Below, one piece after another: positions 24,125 to 35,712 of a stretch of 64,000 nucleotides of DNA; within the stretch, counting starts at the first letter, position 1, and every line of letters begins with the position of its first letter. Below the pieces are notes generated by a model that did no database searches, had not been told where the DNA came from, and saw only the letters and a program-made list of their open reading frames with translations. Source of the stretch: Symsagittifera roscoffensis (lineage: Eukaryota; Xenacoelomorpha; Acoela; Convolutidae); assembly GCF_963678635.1 (NCBI RefSeq), contig NC_087071.1, positions 5,409,624-5,473,623 on the forward strand, in the 5' to 3' direction. The translations under genes and the position numbers were made by a program.

Positions 24125-24916
24125 CCTGGGTTGACCAAAAATGCTTGCCCTACAATTTTCACTTATAAAAAAATGCTTATCATACAAATTTGTACAACTC
24201 CATTGATACAGGAAATGTTCAGAAATTTCTAAGATAAGCATTTTTTTATAAATGGAAAGTGTAGGACAAGCATTTTTTCATAAACCAAAAAATTGATTTT
24301 TTCTAAGTTTCCCTTCTCAAAATTTTTATGGATGTGTTCGTGACCGAACACAAGTGACTGAGCCCATGGTGGACTCAACACTAGAGCTCCCAAAAGATTG
24401 ATCGTCCGTCATTGGCAATGCATTGGAAACGATCTGAATTGTAAGAGTGATGTCTTCACAAATGATATAATGAAAGCATCAAACTGTTTAATTTTGACAA
24501 ATTTTTTCAAAGATGAGATTTTCAAATTGAATTTTCAACTTATCAGACATTGATCAAAACATATATAAACAAGCCATACAAATAAAAACAGGAATTGTTT
24601 TAAAAAATTTATCCAGAGAAACGCAAAATGATCGAAATTTGTGCATTGTGGACTACGTTATGCACACAAAAAATTAAAATTTGCATGCAAATTTTTTTTC
24701 GGAAAGTGTTTGTTTGAGTACAAAATTCAATTTGAGGTTGAAAAAAAAACGAAAAAATTATTGATGCAATTTCAAATTTTACTTTTTTTTCTAATTGTGT
24801 GAAAATTCTATGACTAGCATTTTTCCATTCTTTTGATGTTTGGAATTGTATGATAAGCATTTTCGGTGTATGGAATTGTAAGATAAGCATTTTCGGTTTA
24901 TGGAGGTCAACCCGAG
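24125..24916 (+). mobile_element. MITE-like element E2
   Basis: The left end 'cctgggttgacc' (24125-24136) and right end 'ggtcaacccgag' (24905-24916) are inverted relatives of CCCGGGTTGACC. The interior has repeated 'tgtatgataagcatttt' words in both orientations, a line with 'gtgttcgtgaccgaacac', and the core 'gactacgttatgcacac' at 24651. No coding capacity, 792 bp. Confidence 0.8.
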
Positions 24917-25180
24917 TGCCGATATACGCTTTTATATCAACCAAAACTGAGGCTTGAAATATGATCACCATGTATCACGTGTATCTGTCTAATTAATAGA
25001 CGAGTTGTGAACGATACGATTTAACTGTCAATCTGGTTGAGGTCAAAATTTTACCTCTAACTGTTTGAACAATTTCATAAGTCTTTTGGTCAATCTCTAG
25101 CATTCAATTGAGAAAAAACAGAAAAGGTCCTTCAATACAATTCAAGACTTACGAATCATCGGAATTGAAATTCATATATT

Positions 25181-25390
25181 TTGATTTTTTTGAGGTATAT
25201 GTATGGAGTAGCAAAAAAACTTCAACTAAACAAAGTGCTTCCGAATGCGTTGAACAATTTAACAGTGCTTTTTATAGGAAAAACTGATGAAAAAATGGAA
25301 GTTGCAAGCAAAACATCAAGCATTTTGGGCTGGATGATTTGCAGGAATAACAATTCCAACTTCAGACGTGTTCTCAAAGGAAAAAAATAA
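25181..25390 (+). pseudogene. Coding-like fragment between E2 and E3
   Basis: One plus frame from about 25187 to TAA at 25388 reads coherently ('KKLQLNKVLPNALNNLTVL', 'KTDEKMEVASKTSSILGW', 'NNNSNFRRVLKGKK'). There is no ATG at the start; the sequence before it is 'tttttttgag', so it could be a 3' exon following an acceptor near 25190. Family unknown; it may belong to the decayed insertion. Confidence 0.3.
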
Positions 25391-26017
25391 TTTTAGATAA
25401 ATCATTATTGATCAAAAAGAAATTAAAACAAAATTAGTCAGTTTTTAATTTTAGTTGACATATTGCTGGCTGATGGTCATAGAATATGAGTCTATCAGCA
25501 AAAAAAAAACAGGAATGAATTACAAAATGATTAAATCTTAGATAAAAAATGATTTATTCCTACTTCTTGCATATGGTTGCAATTTTCTTTCAGAACTCAG
25601 CCAAAACATTAAAACTATTACTTTTCTCCGAAAGAAATGTTTTTTTTCTATCACATTTTTTTATAAATATCATTTTCAGTTGGTAGCGAAATTCAAATGA
25701 ACAATAACCTTTTGGAAAAAAGTTGTTTTTTGTTTTAGTTCTGATATCTTCTTCTGTTATCATTTTGAAATTTTCAAGGTGATTTCGTTTCACCAAGTTG
25801 ATAGAGTCAAAAAAATCTCGAAATTTGCGATCAAGCTTTGTTTACCTAACTTTTTTCCTCTCGCAGCCACAAACACCGCAAAATAGTTAAGCACTCAGCT
25901 GAGCACATCCAAATGACAGGATAAGTCACTAACACTGAACCTGCCACGTTGCTAAACCTAAAATTTCTTATTTTGTGGCTGCAAGAGACAAGAATGCGAG
26001 CTTGCTAAATCAGTTTT
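25391..26017. other. No gene recognised
   Basis: AT-rich. The minus frame 25590-25796 has no support. A short GC-richer patch at 25855-25985 reads 'cacaaacaccgcaaaatag' and 'gctgagcacatcc'; a phrase near its start (ctcgcagccacaa) recurs inverted near its end (ttgtggctgcaagag), so it may be a small foldback element. Confidence 0.4.
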
Positions 26018-27554
26018 TTTTCCGATAAATTGATTCTGATTAGTTATACTCGAGTTGACTAAAAATCCTTGTCCTAAAATTTTCATATCTGCCTACAATT
26101 TCATACAATTCGTGCTTGCAATGCTTACAATTTCGTGCCTATCATACAATTTCGTACAATTCCATGGATACAAAAAACGTTTAAAACTTTTAAGACTAGC
26201 GTTTTTTCTGGAAGTATTAGGATCAGCATTTTTTCATAAACCGAAGAAATGATTTTTTAAAAATTAATTACTCATAATTTCCGGGATGTGTTCGTGACCG
26301 AACGCAAATGACTAAACCCATGGTTTACTCAATTTTAGAGTCACCAAAGTATTGAATTTCTGGCATTTGCAATGCATCGGAAACGGCCTGAATTGTGTAC
26401 GCGTTCTTTTCACAAATCATATAATGAAAGCATCAAATTTTTGAATTTTGGCAAAAGTATTCAAAGATGATTGTTTTTAGAATTAGAATTTTCAAATTAT
26501 TAGACATTGATCAAGGCATGTTCGAAATTGCCACACAAAAAAATAGAGTTTGTAGCCTGTTTGAACAAAATCATCGTCAGAATCAATTTTCCGATAAATT
26601 GATTCTGATTAGTTATACTCGAGTTCACTAAAAATGCTTGTCTTGAAGTTTTCATTTATGCATACAATTTTGTACAATTCTTGCTTGCAATGTATACAAT
26701 TTTGTGCCTATTATACAGTTTCTTACAATTCCATGGATACAAAAAAGTTAAAAACGTTTAAGACTAGCGTTTTTTCTGGAAGTATTAGGATCAGCATTTT
26801 TTCATAAACCGAAGAGATGATTTTTTAAAAACTAAATACTCATAATTTCTGGGATGTGTTCGTGACCAAACACAAGTGACTAAGCCCATGGTTTTACTCA
26901 AAATTAGAGTCACCAAAATATTGAATTTCTGGCATTTACAATGCATTGAAAACGACCTGAATTTTGTACCTGTTTTTTCACAAATCATACACTGAAAACA
27001 TCAATTTTTTGAATTTTGGCAAAATTATTCAAAGATGATTATTTTTAGAATTAGAACTTTCAATTTATTAGACATTGATCAAGCATATGCAAGTAAGCCA
27101 TACGAAAGAAATAAGAGTTTTTAGCATGTTTGAAAGAAAATTATCCTCAGAAATGTAAAAATGTAAAAATTACAACGTTTGTGTATCCAGGACTACGTTA
27201 TGCAGACAAAAAAAAATTGCTTATCTTTTTATTTGAAAAAATGGTTGTTTCATTGCAAAAATTGGTTTCAGTTTGAAAAAAAAATGTGGCCATTTCAGTT
27301 TTACTTCAAAAAATATTTGTTGTCGACATTTCCAAGAAAAGGAAAAATAGTTTTTTTTTTCATCGCCGGACTGTTTTAATTGGTTTAAATTGCCACAGAG
27401 ACTAGGTCAAATCTTTTTCAATGATTTTTTGAAATTGTATGAATTTGTGTGACTAGCATTTCCGATACAATTGATGAAAGAAACTGTATGACAAGCATTT
27501 TTGGTGTATGGAATTGTAATATAAGCACTTTCGATTTATGGAGGTCAACCCGGG
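26018..27554 (+). mobile_element. MITE-like element E3 with its left half duplicated
   Basis: Two left ends, 'actcgagttgac' (26048) and 'actcgagttcac' (26617), each follow the same sequence 'ccgataaattgattctga'. The roughly 568-bp unit 26018-26585 is repeated as 26586 to about 27150, and only the second unit continues through the core 'gactacgttatgcagac' (about 27190) to the right end 'ggtcaacccggg' at 27543-27554. So E3 is a partial tandem duplication of one element. The short open frames inside (26055-26252, 27179-27379) are not genes. Confidence 0.8.
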
Positions 27555-27989
27555 TAACCAGTTATGGGTCCACTTGACTCATTTGCTACACTTTTCTAAC
27601 AGCCCAAATTTTTTATATTCGATTAGTTTTTACTCAAATTAAATTAAAAGATTTTTGTGACAGCCAGACTAAAAATAAGAAAAAAAAAACATTCCAGCAA
27701 TTAATAATCGATTAAAATCCCTCTTTTTAAAATCAAGTCATAATCAGTCGTTTTATATCATAAACACATTAATAATCTTTTTTGAAATCAAATCATAATC
27801 TGCTTTGTCAATTCCAGGCACTATTCAATTCCTATGTCCAAGAACATATAGTAAGTCATGCACAATCATTTATGGTTATAACCGACCTTGGGTTCTTACG
27901 GATATCGGTTAAATTTGAGTGAAAAAGAAAAATATAATAAAAAAAACCGATTGAGTTTTTGTTTTCTCGTAACGCAAAAATAGGTTTAA
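27555..27989. other. No gene recognised
   Basis: AT-rich sequence with a loose repeated phrase around 'aatcataatc' (27735-27800). Nothing else is supported. Confidence 0.45.
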
Positions 27990-28172
27990 TTGCCTTGTAA
28001 CGCTAAATCAAAATTTTTGAATGAAGTGAAATCAACTGGACTTGTGAAAAAAGTTTCAACCACTCAAACAGTTTCAAATGATGTCGTCTGTTTAAACTGT
28101 ATTCATTTCGAAAAAGTCTCATTTGGTAAAAGCAAACCTATAGAGTGGTTCTTTTATACCAAACAATCATAA
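27990..28172 (+). CDS. Coding-like fragment, 60 codons, unknown
   Basis: A plus frame closed by TAA at 28170 with balanced codon use: 'KFLNEVKSTGLVKKVSTTQ', a cysteine pair 'VVCLNCIHFEK', and an end 'IEWFFYTKQS'. It has no ATG, the frame opening at TTG after a stop, so if real it is a terminal exon. The upstream region has no good acceptor. It could be a transposase or zinc-knuckle remnant; this is not established. Confidence 0.3.
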   Translation: MPCNAKSKFLNEVKSTGLVKKVSTTQTVSNDVVCLNCIHFEKVSFGKSKPIEWFFYTKQS

Positions 28173-29200
28173 ATTATTTTAATTTTGGTGGCGACGAAAC
28201 TTCGGCCAGTGCTTATGATTGTTTTGCCTTTAGCCAATAGTTGCAGATCGCTTAGAATCACAACTTTACAATGAATTCTCTTAATGATCTTTGGCATATA
28301 TTTTATACACAGATTCATGTCCGTAGACATCATTCCTGTGATGGTGATCTTAAAAACTCAGTATAGGGTTATAGAGGGGTGTATAGAAGAAAATGGGGAT
28401 CAACCAACCCCCTCCCAAACATCCTCCACCTCGACCATAGTGTTGAGTTACTATTTTAGTCATTTTCAATGATTATTTTTTTTTTAAAAAAGAGGTTATC
28501 GCTGATCTTTTGAAGATAATTAAATTATTACAGAACAGCAATGGTCACCGAACAATTACTTGAAGAGTTACTGATTTTTACCGCCAATTAGAAGAATTTT
28601 TAGTTCAGTGATGAATCAAAGCTGGGCTTTCGATGACAGATAAATTTTTTCATACTCATTTTGTAGTTGTTCATAAATTATGCCTTTTGAGTGATGCTTC
28701 GTAATAATTTCTGACCAGAATGAAAATATAACAATAACTGAATTAGGAAATTATTATGTTCTAAAAGTGTTTTTTAAATTTATTAAACTAAAAAAGCGCT
28801 GATTTTACAAGCAAGTTTATTTTCTAACTTTAGACCTGCGATCTATGATTATTAGATTTTTTAGTATTATTAGATTACTATTAGATAACCTTATAAAATT
28901 AGAATGAATATTATATAACCTAAAATTTTTGATAAAGATTTCTCGTTGAGTGAATATAGTTTAATGTGATTGAAAATGAGTTTTTTTCCGATTCGATCAA
29001 ATTTTAAACGTATTTAGAGATCTTTTTTCTTCACAAAAACTGATTTTTACAACAATTGACATGCGAACTAACTAGGCCATGGAAGACATATTTGGTTCTC
29101 ATACCGAACCATTTAAAAACCCTCGTTACAGCATAAAGTTTATGCTAATGGTAGATGAGGGTGGAGGGGAGGAAGAAAAGCTATTTTTTGTATTCTCTTT
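28173..29200. other. Mixed stretch with two weak coding-like patches
   Basis: 28305-28345 gives 'FMSVDIIPVMVILKTQ' between AG and a GT-like end. 28494-28620 gives 'EVIADLLKIIKLLQNSNGH' and, after one stop, 'RVTDFYRQLEEFLVQ'. Neither has complete splice context. A G/C-biased patch occurs at 28375-28440. The rest is AT-rich without signal. Confidence 0.3.
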
Positions 29201-29230
29201 ATGCTTATCTTTGAAATTCTGATGTCACAG

Positions 29231-29395
29231 GAAATCAAAGGAGGCTGCATCAGACACAGCTTTGGTTTTGTCAATACAATTTTGGCTCTAGTTCTCATGG
29301 TTCCCTTTCACCGGCCACTCTTGGAAATCAAGAAAACAATTTTTCAAAAATGTATGCGACTCAAAAACAAACTTACAAGCTTTCCACCGAACTAG
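29231..29395 (+). CDS. Possible C-terminal exon of a membrane receptor
   Basis: Follows 'ctgatgtcacag' and reads to a TAG at 29393-29395. It has 'GGCIRHSFGFVNTI', a hydrophobic helix 'LALVLMV', then 'PFHRPLLEIKKTIFQKCMRL' and a basic tail. Asparagine in a hydrophobic helix followed by F-x-R-P and a short amphipathic basic helix is how TM7 and helix 8 of nematode receptors often look, although no NPxxY is present. It could be the missing end of the receptor begun at 9041, 16 kb upstream and across an assembly gap, or an unrelated exon. The frame is also open from an ATG at 29201. Confidence 0.3.
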   Translation, partial: EIKGGCIRHSFGFVNTILALVLMVPFHRPLLEIKKTIFQKCMRLKNKLTSFPPN

Positions 29396-30537
29396 CTAAA
29401 ACCTGTTATCTACTACTTTAATTTACATTATCCCAGCCCCGAAAATCCCTATGATATAAATTTATAAAAAGACGATGTTCAGAAAAATTGCAGCTCCTAT
29501 TAATTTTTGTTACCCTCCAGTCAGTCAAATTGAATACTCAAATAAAATTAAAATGATCCTTAAAATTATACAAAACAATTAATGTTATGCAAGCAAGAGC
29601 ATCAATGTATCAAAGAAGAAAAAACTCAAAAAGATTGTAGTGCGCTCGAAAACTGCTAGAGATTCCTCAATTTTTGTCATTTGTTTGAGCATTATGCAGT
29701 CATTTTTCGCAGAGTAATGAAAAAAACAAAAACACTTTATTTGCTTTTAAAAATTAGCGAAACTTACTAGACAATAGAGTTTTGGCTAATGATTTACAAA
29801 AAGATCTTGGACTAAAAGTGAAACATATTGATTGTTCTGAAAGAAGTAACCGACTCGCTTTGCTTTTGTGACTTCAATCGAAACAAAATTCAGCCTTTTA
29901 ATGTAGAGTTTGTCCAAAACCCAAAACAAATAAACACAATTTCTTTGATTAAAACAAATTTGTAGCAGAGAACCCTTTAAATTCCATTACAGGACCAAAA
30001 AATCGGAAAACCACCAATTTCATGACAATAATTTCTTAAGGTTAAAAACACTCCAGTCCAAGTTAGTCCCTTGTTCTAACGCTACCCTCGTAGTTTCATA
30101 TAATTTAAATCAATTGGGTTCATCGAGATTACCATATTGACTGTCATGAGCCGTGTGAATGAGAGGGGAAACTTGAAACGTGTGAATGAGAGTTAATTTT
30201 ATAATCAGTTAGTTTTTCAAACTAGAATTTCCTTAATTCTCAAATATGTGGAGAGTTACGCGCGTTTGTGGAAACGATTGCGTGAGATGTGGGCAGGTCA
30301 AACCGCAAGTCTGAAAATTACAAAATAAAGCTTACATGAAAAAGGTTAGTTCTTTTCCTAAGTTTTTACTCATTATCAAATCAACGCTTCGTATAGAAAA
30401 TTTAATTCGTTAAAGTAATAATTCATTGCTGCATGAGAAGTTTCCTGCATTTTAGAAATCTACAACTATTAGTTAGCATTATCTAGTTAAAAGTTTTATA
30501 AAAATTTCAATTTAAAAAAAAGAACTTTTTGTTTCAG
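29396..30537. other. No gene recognised
   Basis: AT-rich. Around 30140-30350 two direct phrases (containing 'gtgtgaatgagag') occur 44 bp apart. No exon with both splice sites was found before 30538. Confidence 0.45.
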
Positions 30538-30942
30538 GAATTACAAGCAAAAAAGTTTAAAAATTTGTTTAGACTCACGTGGAAAAATGGTAAGTGAAAC
30601 ATCGATAATTATTGAGTAGCAAAAAATTCTTACTTATCGTGGATCGGGCTCCACAAAAACCCAATCGGGAAGTTGGTTTTAATTGTTAATGGGTGCAATG
30701 AAAGCTTTGCGAGAATGTGAATGATGTTTTTAGTTCGTAAAAGTGGCCGAAGAAGTTTAATTGCGCGGATGATTTTTTTTTCTTCAGGATTGGCGAAAAC
30801 TTCAAGGTGAGTATTTCGTATGAGGATATAGAGCTGTGGTTAAATTGAATTTGTTGGAAGTTTCTTGTATTTCGATAGCTTGGTTGTGCTCATGCAGGGG
30901 ATAATGGGGCGGGAACCTTCAATGAAGAAGTTGTTAGTAGAG
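30538..30942 (+). CDS. Possible 5' end of an unidentified gene (three small exons)
   Basis: Strong splice sites define exon 30538-30589 (acceptor 'ctttttgtttcag', donor GTAAGT), a 19-nt exon 30788-30806 (acceptor 'tttttttcttcag', donor GTGAGT) and an exon from 30898 (acceptor 'ctcatgcag') that can end before GTGCAA at 30943. The first exon ends in ATG within 'gtggaaaaATG', a good start context. Joining in frame gives M, then 'DWRKLQ', 'GDNGAGTFNEEVVSR'. The rest of the gene would lie beyond the 31.3-kb repeat, possibly interrupted by it. The first exon would be mostly 5' untranslated. No family is recognised, and the short exons could be chance. Confidence 0.35.
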
Positions 30943-32029
30943 GTGCAAAAATGCACTTCTGACTGAGTGCGTCATAATTCCCGAGGACGCCAGGATGGTT
31001 AGTTGTTTTAAAATAATAAGTAAAGTTACGGAAGTAATAAGAGGTAAAGTTGTAAATAAAAAACATATAAACGTGCTGAGGCCTTTGCTTGGCGGAGCTT
31101 TGTAAAAAATGTCGTTGAATAAAGTGATAGTAAGTATGGGTGTGAGTAAGCTTTGCTTTAAGAAATAGTTGATGTCGGGTTCTTTTGATGTCGCGTTTAA
31201 GTGATGTTTAAATCAAAATTATCAAATTTGGTGAATTGTGATTCAAATATTTATTATTGTTTTGCAGTGGGAGGTCCATAGTACTAGAAGAGGGAGCTGA
31301 AGTGGGGGGGGGGGGGGGGGTAGAACCCCTGGTCTCCAAGATATGTGGCAACATTGGTTATAGAGTGTACAATGTATAAGTGTAGGGAATAGAATTGGTA
31401 AGGTTTCATGATTTGTGTGATGATAAGAGAGTGGTAAGAAAAAAGGTATATTTTGGTTCATATGTGGAAGAGTTTAGTTACTTCGCAAAAAATAAGGCGC
31501 GCGTTGTCTAATTGGCGAGTATCACTGGTTAAATAGGTGTAGGTTGTGGAATGAAAGTATTAATTTTTTTTTGGTTCATGTAACATTCGCCCGGAAGATA
31601 CATATCGACGGATAACAAAACTAAGTCTTAAGACGACTGGCTAGCGTCTAAACAGAGCTTTGCATGTTTTTCACCGTCTCTACCAAGCCAGTACTTTTCG
31701 GTGGTCTTTCTTACATCAGGCTGACAAAAACGTTACTGTTCTCCGGCTTCGACCAGAACGCTCAAATTAACTGAATTACATGCGAAATTAGTGAGCTCAT
31801 GGCTGGGTCTCTGTATCCCCAGACCACGAGGTCACTCCTAAAAACAGGGCTACTACTTATCATATTACTATTGTTTTTGTTCAGTAGATAAAAATCATCA
31901 TCTCCATCGAAGATGGATCAACCCTTTCCCCCAACTCCTAGCACCTCATCCTTGTCAAAACTAATCAAAATATCAGTTAAATTCAAGTCAGGACATGACA
32001 GGATGCTAAAAGTTTATGTGAGTTAATAA

Positions 32030-32500
32030 AAGTTTCCGTCCCGAGACCCTTCCGGATTCTTGAATCCGCTGAATCAAGCTCCTTACTCTTGATTTCTCGC
32101 TAATCCGGAAGGCTGGTTCTCACCCTTCACCGTTGTTGGCAACGGCCTTGCAACTATTGTAGCAGCACAATAGTTGCAACTCGGAACGTTCTCTGCTATT
32201 CTGTAGTTCGTTGTCGTTTTCCAATCTCGATTTTCGTACTGTTCGCAATCGCAGATAAAAGTTGTTCTGTTTTTCACTCGCTTTTTGTTAAAATGGCCGT
32301 TTCAGCATTTCTCAGAAATGTGACGTCATCATTCGAATTTTTGAAAATTTAAAATACTAGAATATTCTAGCCCTCACCGTTTGGCTAAACGTTCCAATAA
32401 CGTCGCTAATCCTTCGAAATCATCAACTCGGAAGGCTTACTGCTAAAATTCCGAATTCTGCAGAGATTGCATTTTTCACATTCTGGTCGAATGTCACATC
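32030..32500. mobile_element. Hairpin-rich insert absent from the sister copies
   Basis: This block is richer in G and C than its host repeat and missing from copies A and C at the equivalent place. It contains three inverted repeats: 'ccttccggatt' (32048-32058) with 'aatccggaagg' (32102-32112); 'ccgttg' with 'caacgg' around TTGG (32130-32145); and 'ttgcaactattgt' (32148-32160) with 'acaatagttgcaa' (32167-32179), a perfect 13-bp stem with a 6-nt loop. A 64-codon minus frame (32083-32277) overlaps the hairpins and is judged a by-product. It resembles a small foldback or MITE-type insertion; its ends are not resolved. Confidence 0.5.
32148..32179. repeat. Perfect 13-bp stem hairpin
   Basis: The stem arms are exact inverted complements, separated by 'agcagc'. 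It is the strongest of three hairpins within 130 bp. It could form a cruciform in DNA or a stem-loop in a transcript; no RNA class was recognised. Confidence 0.9.
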
Positions 32501-35477
32501 ATGGTAAGTTCATGCTTTGAAAGCCTTTCAAAACACGATAAGAATTGGTATAGTTTGACCTTTTAACTACTTCATTAGATGATCTTATTTTTTAGAACAG
32601 TGCTCTATTTAACTGAATCTATGCTGAAATCTAACTGAAACGCAGCTAAAATTTCCAACTAAACGGAGAAATTGTCAAATTATGAAAACTGTTAGTACAA
32701 GTCATCAAATTAGACTCAAATTCTGTCCAAAATTTAATTTTTACGCTCTATATCTACTTTGTTTTTTTTCTATCCTAGAGGACATCTATGTTGTAAAGAA
32801 CATCACTTCAAAAAACCATAAAACTGTTTTTGGAACGTTGTTGAAAATTTCCATGATTCAATTCGACTCTAACTTGGATTTTGAATAAAATTTAATCAAA
32901 ATATTTTGAAAGAGACAAAATTCAAATCACAAAACGCACATATGTAAATAACAATAAAAGCAAATGTGGTTTTTGAGAAAATTTCAATTTTCTGCTAATT
33001 TACAAAAAAAAAACGTACATGAGTTATCCAAGTTTTTATCGCAATTATCTTCCTAGGTTCATATAACAAACAGATTTGGGGGGTTTTTGAAGTCAAGGTT
33101 CAGAAACTGTATCTGTTTTTTAACAAAGTTGATGGTTGTGGAAAATTTTTTATTATTCTGGATTTGTTCTAATTCTCAACTGTTCTAGTCGTCAATGAGT
33201 ATTGTTATTTTTCATAACTATTTCTACGGCAGAGCTTTTGTGTAATTTTTGTTTGCTATTTTACATAAATATATAACTCGAACGCAGTTTTTTTACTAAC
33301 TTATCTATTTTCTGCCAGGAAAACTGTACGAAATAAAAGAAATAGAAGATAATTTAACGGAAAAAGTGTATAAAAAACGATCATTTTCGTCTCCAATTTA
33401 AATTTAAAGAAAATCTGCTTGAAGTTTCTAAGCTTTCCATAATTTCAGTTAACTCAAATGACAATAGAAACAAAAACACGATACAAACGTTATCGGTGTC
33501 TCTACTTGAGAGTTTGGACTTTGGATTTTTTCTAGAGATTTCATTCATAACCTAAAATCAGAACATTTTTCTCAAAATTCACAAATGATTAAAAAGATTT
33601 TTAGGATTTTTTTTTCATGCAAACTCAAAATAAAAATTTTTGTGGCTACTGCTTGATCTACCATTTCCCAACTTGAGTGTTTTTTCTTCCAAATCAAATA
33701 TAATTTTGCTCAAAATATAATTATTAGCTGGAAAATTTCATTATTTCAATGAACTTTCTCTAATCCGAAGCAAATTTAGCATGAAATTTTTATTCTTACT
33801 AAGAAATTTCTGAAGCAAGTAAATGTATAATCTTCTGTGCTCCCCTAAAATTTCGAAAATTGTTTGCATTAAGAGTTAAATAGAATTGAATAATCTTTAT
33901 TCTGGAAGCTCTAGCAAAAATATCTCATTTTTTTCTTGTATTCATCAGTTTTCACAAAATTTTCTAAATTTGTTGAAAAACAAAAGAAAAACTTACAATT
34001 CTCTGCAGTCTTCAATAATCTGATTAATAACCGGGCACCCCACGAACAATTTTAAAGACAAAAAGCTAGCAAAATTGCTAAATAATATCTAGGCGAAAAA
34101 ATTCAATTAGTCGATGTTTTATGAAAATCATGTACTTCTTAGAAAAAATTTTAACAAATATGTGTTCACACATTATATCATAACACTTACTTTTATTGCA
34201 ATCTCAACACAATCGATTTGCTGCAGGAAATCTACAATAACAGTTATTAATGTGGAGGAAAGATTTTTGGATTAATTTCTTTTGACATTTCCACGTTGAA
34301 CTCGATTGTCAGAAAAAATTACAATTTTGTTACAAATTTGTATTTTATTGTTTGTTTTTAACCATTTTTCCGTAAATTGAGTTTTTGATTGGTAACATCA
34401 ACTCCAGACACTTGCTAGATAAGGGTGAAATAACAAAAGGATAAAATTGTTGTGTGTCTTAATTTGAGCTCATTACTAATTCTTAAAGAAAAACTGTATC
34501 CACTAATTGAACATTTTTTAAAGAATTTTTTTTGTAAGTTTACTAATTTTATCCAATGATATGAAAACTTCTGCTAATTTACACAAGTACCAAGACTTGA
34601 GTTTTTCTTTACGCTATAACTGATCATCTGAGTTGAAGCAAAATGATCTCAAAATTTACAAAAAGAAACTAATTTTCTACATAATTTTCTCAAAAAACTT
34701 GGGTTTTTCTTGGTTTCTGTTTGATCTAAAACCTTTCGATTAAATCCGTTTTGAATAAAAGTTTGGTCAAGAATTTTGAAAAACTGTGTACTTTAAAAGA
34801 TCGTTTACTACTGCCAAGCAAGGTTTTTACTACGAACACCAATTGCTTAGATGCTTCAGTAACAAAATTTCTGATCCAAATAATTTTAGGTTTTTGTTTT
34901 GATCCTAAAACTTTAATTTTGCAGAGAATATCTAGTTCAGTTTGAAGTAACTTCTTCCTGGAAAAGTACAATGCGACAGTTATCAAAAATGCGAAAAAAT
35001 CTTGTTTTTTGTACAAAAAACTACATGTTATCTGCTTGAAAAAACGCTACTCCATGATTACAATCAAAAAACCTAAGCTGGTAATAATTCGAAACAATAG
35101 CTAAGCAAAAGGAATCCAATAAAACAATTTTTTATAGATATCCAGTACATTTTTCATTTTAAAAAACACATAGCTAATCATTAGCTTATGATATGGTTTT
35201 TTAAGGGAAAATTTAACTCAACAGAATCATAGTAAGCTTGCTACTAGGCAGGTAATACTGTAGACTAAAGAGTTTTGGATCAACTTCCACTGAAAGTTTC
35301 ATGATAATTTGAACACGACTGTTGCTGATCTTTTCATCAATCAGAACCAACGAACAAACGTAACATTATGAATTTTCTACAGATTTCTATTTTCTTCCAG
35401 GCTCAGAAAAAAATAGCAGAGTACTTTGTCTTATTTTTGATTTTGGTAAAATTTTAATTTTATTTTTTTAAGGAGTG

Positions 35478-35712
35478 TGTGTGTTTGGAGACTGCTGATT
35501 GTGCTTTATATCTCCAACAAAATTATTTTTTTGACAGGAAGGACGCTTGTTTTTAATATGAATATTCAGTTTTCTGGTGCTATTTGTGCTAAAATTACAT
35601 TTTGGACACTTTGAAACTCCACAAGTTTTACGTTGTCTTGAAGCATCTTCACTTTCAGCGTCTCTGCATCATACAGAACAGCCAATTTTTTTGTTTTTAC
35701 TCATTGAATGCT
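35478..35712 (-). pseudogene. Zinc-finger-like gene relic in copy B
   Basis: Minus-strand reading starts at an ATG (35702): MSKNKKIGCSV, a TGA, 'CRDAESEDASRQRKTCGV', then 'SKCPKCNFSTNSTRKLNIHI', 'KNKRPSCQKNNFVGDIKH', 'NQQSPNTHTP', stop. Within it C-P-K-C, then 12 residues to H, then 6 to C gives a C2HC/C2H2-type finger, a fold that normally binds nucleic acid. The upstream 'GCSV' with cysteine in the next frame segment hints at another metal-binding pair. A single in-frame stop at the twelfth codon and loss of the downstream region mark it as a relic; the sister copy at 6715-6955 has a similar N-terminal part. Confidence 0.6.

Noticed and set aside
31243-31461. Minus-strand frame with a proline run
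   Set aside because: The proline run is simply the poly-G tract at 31303-31320 read on the other strand.
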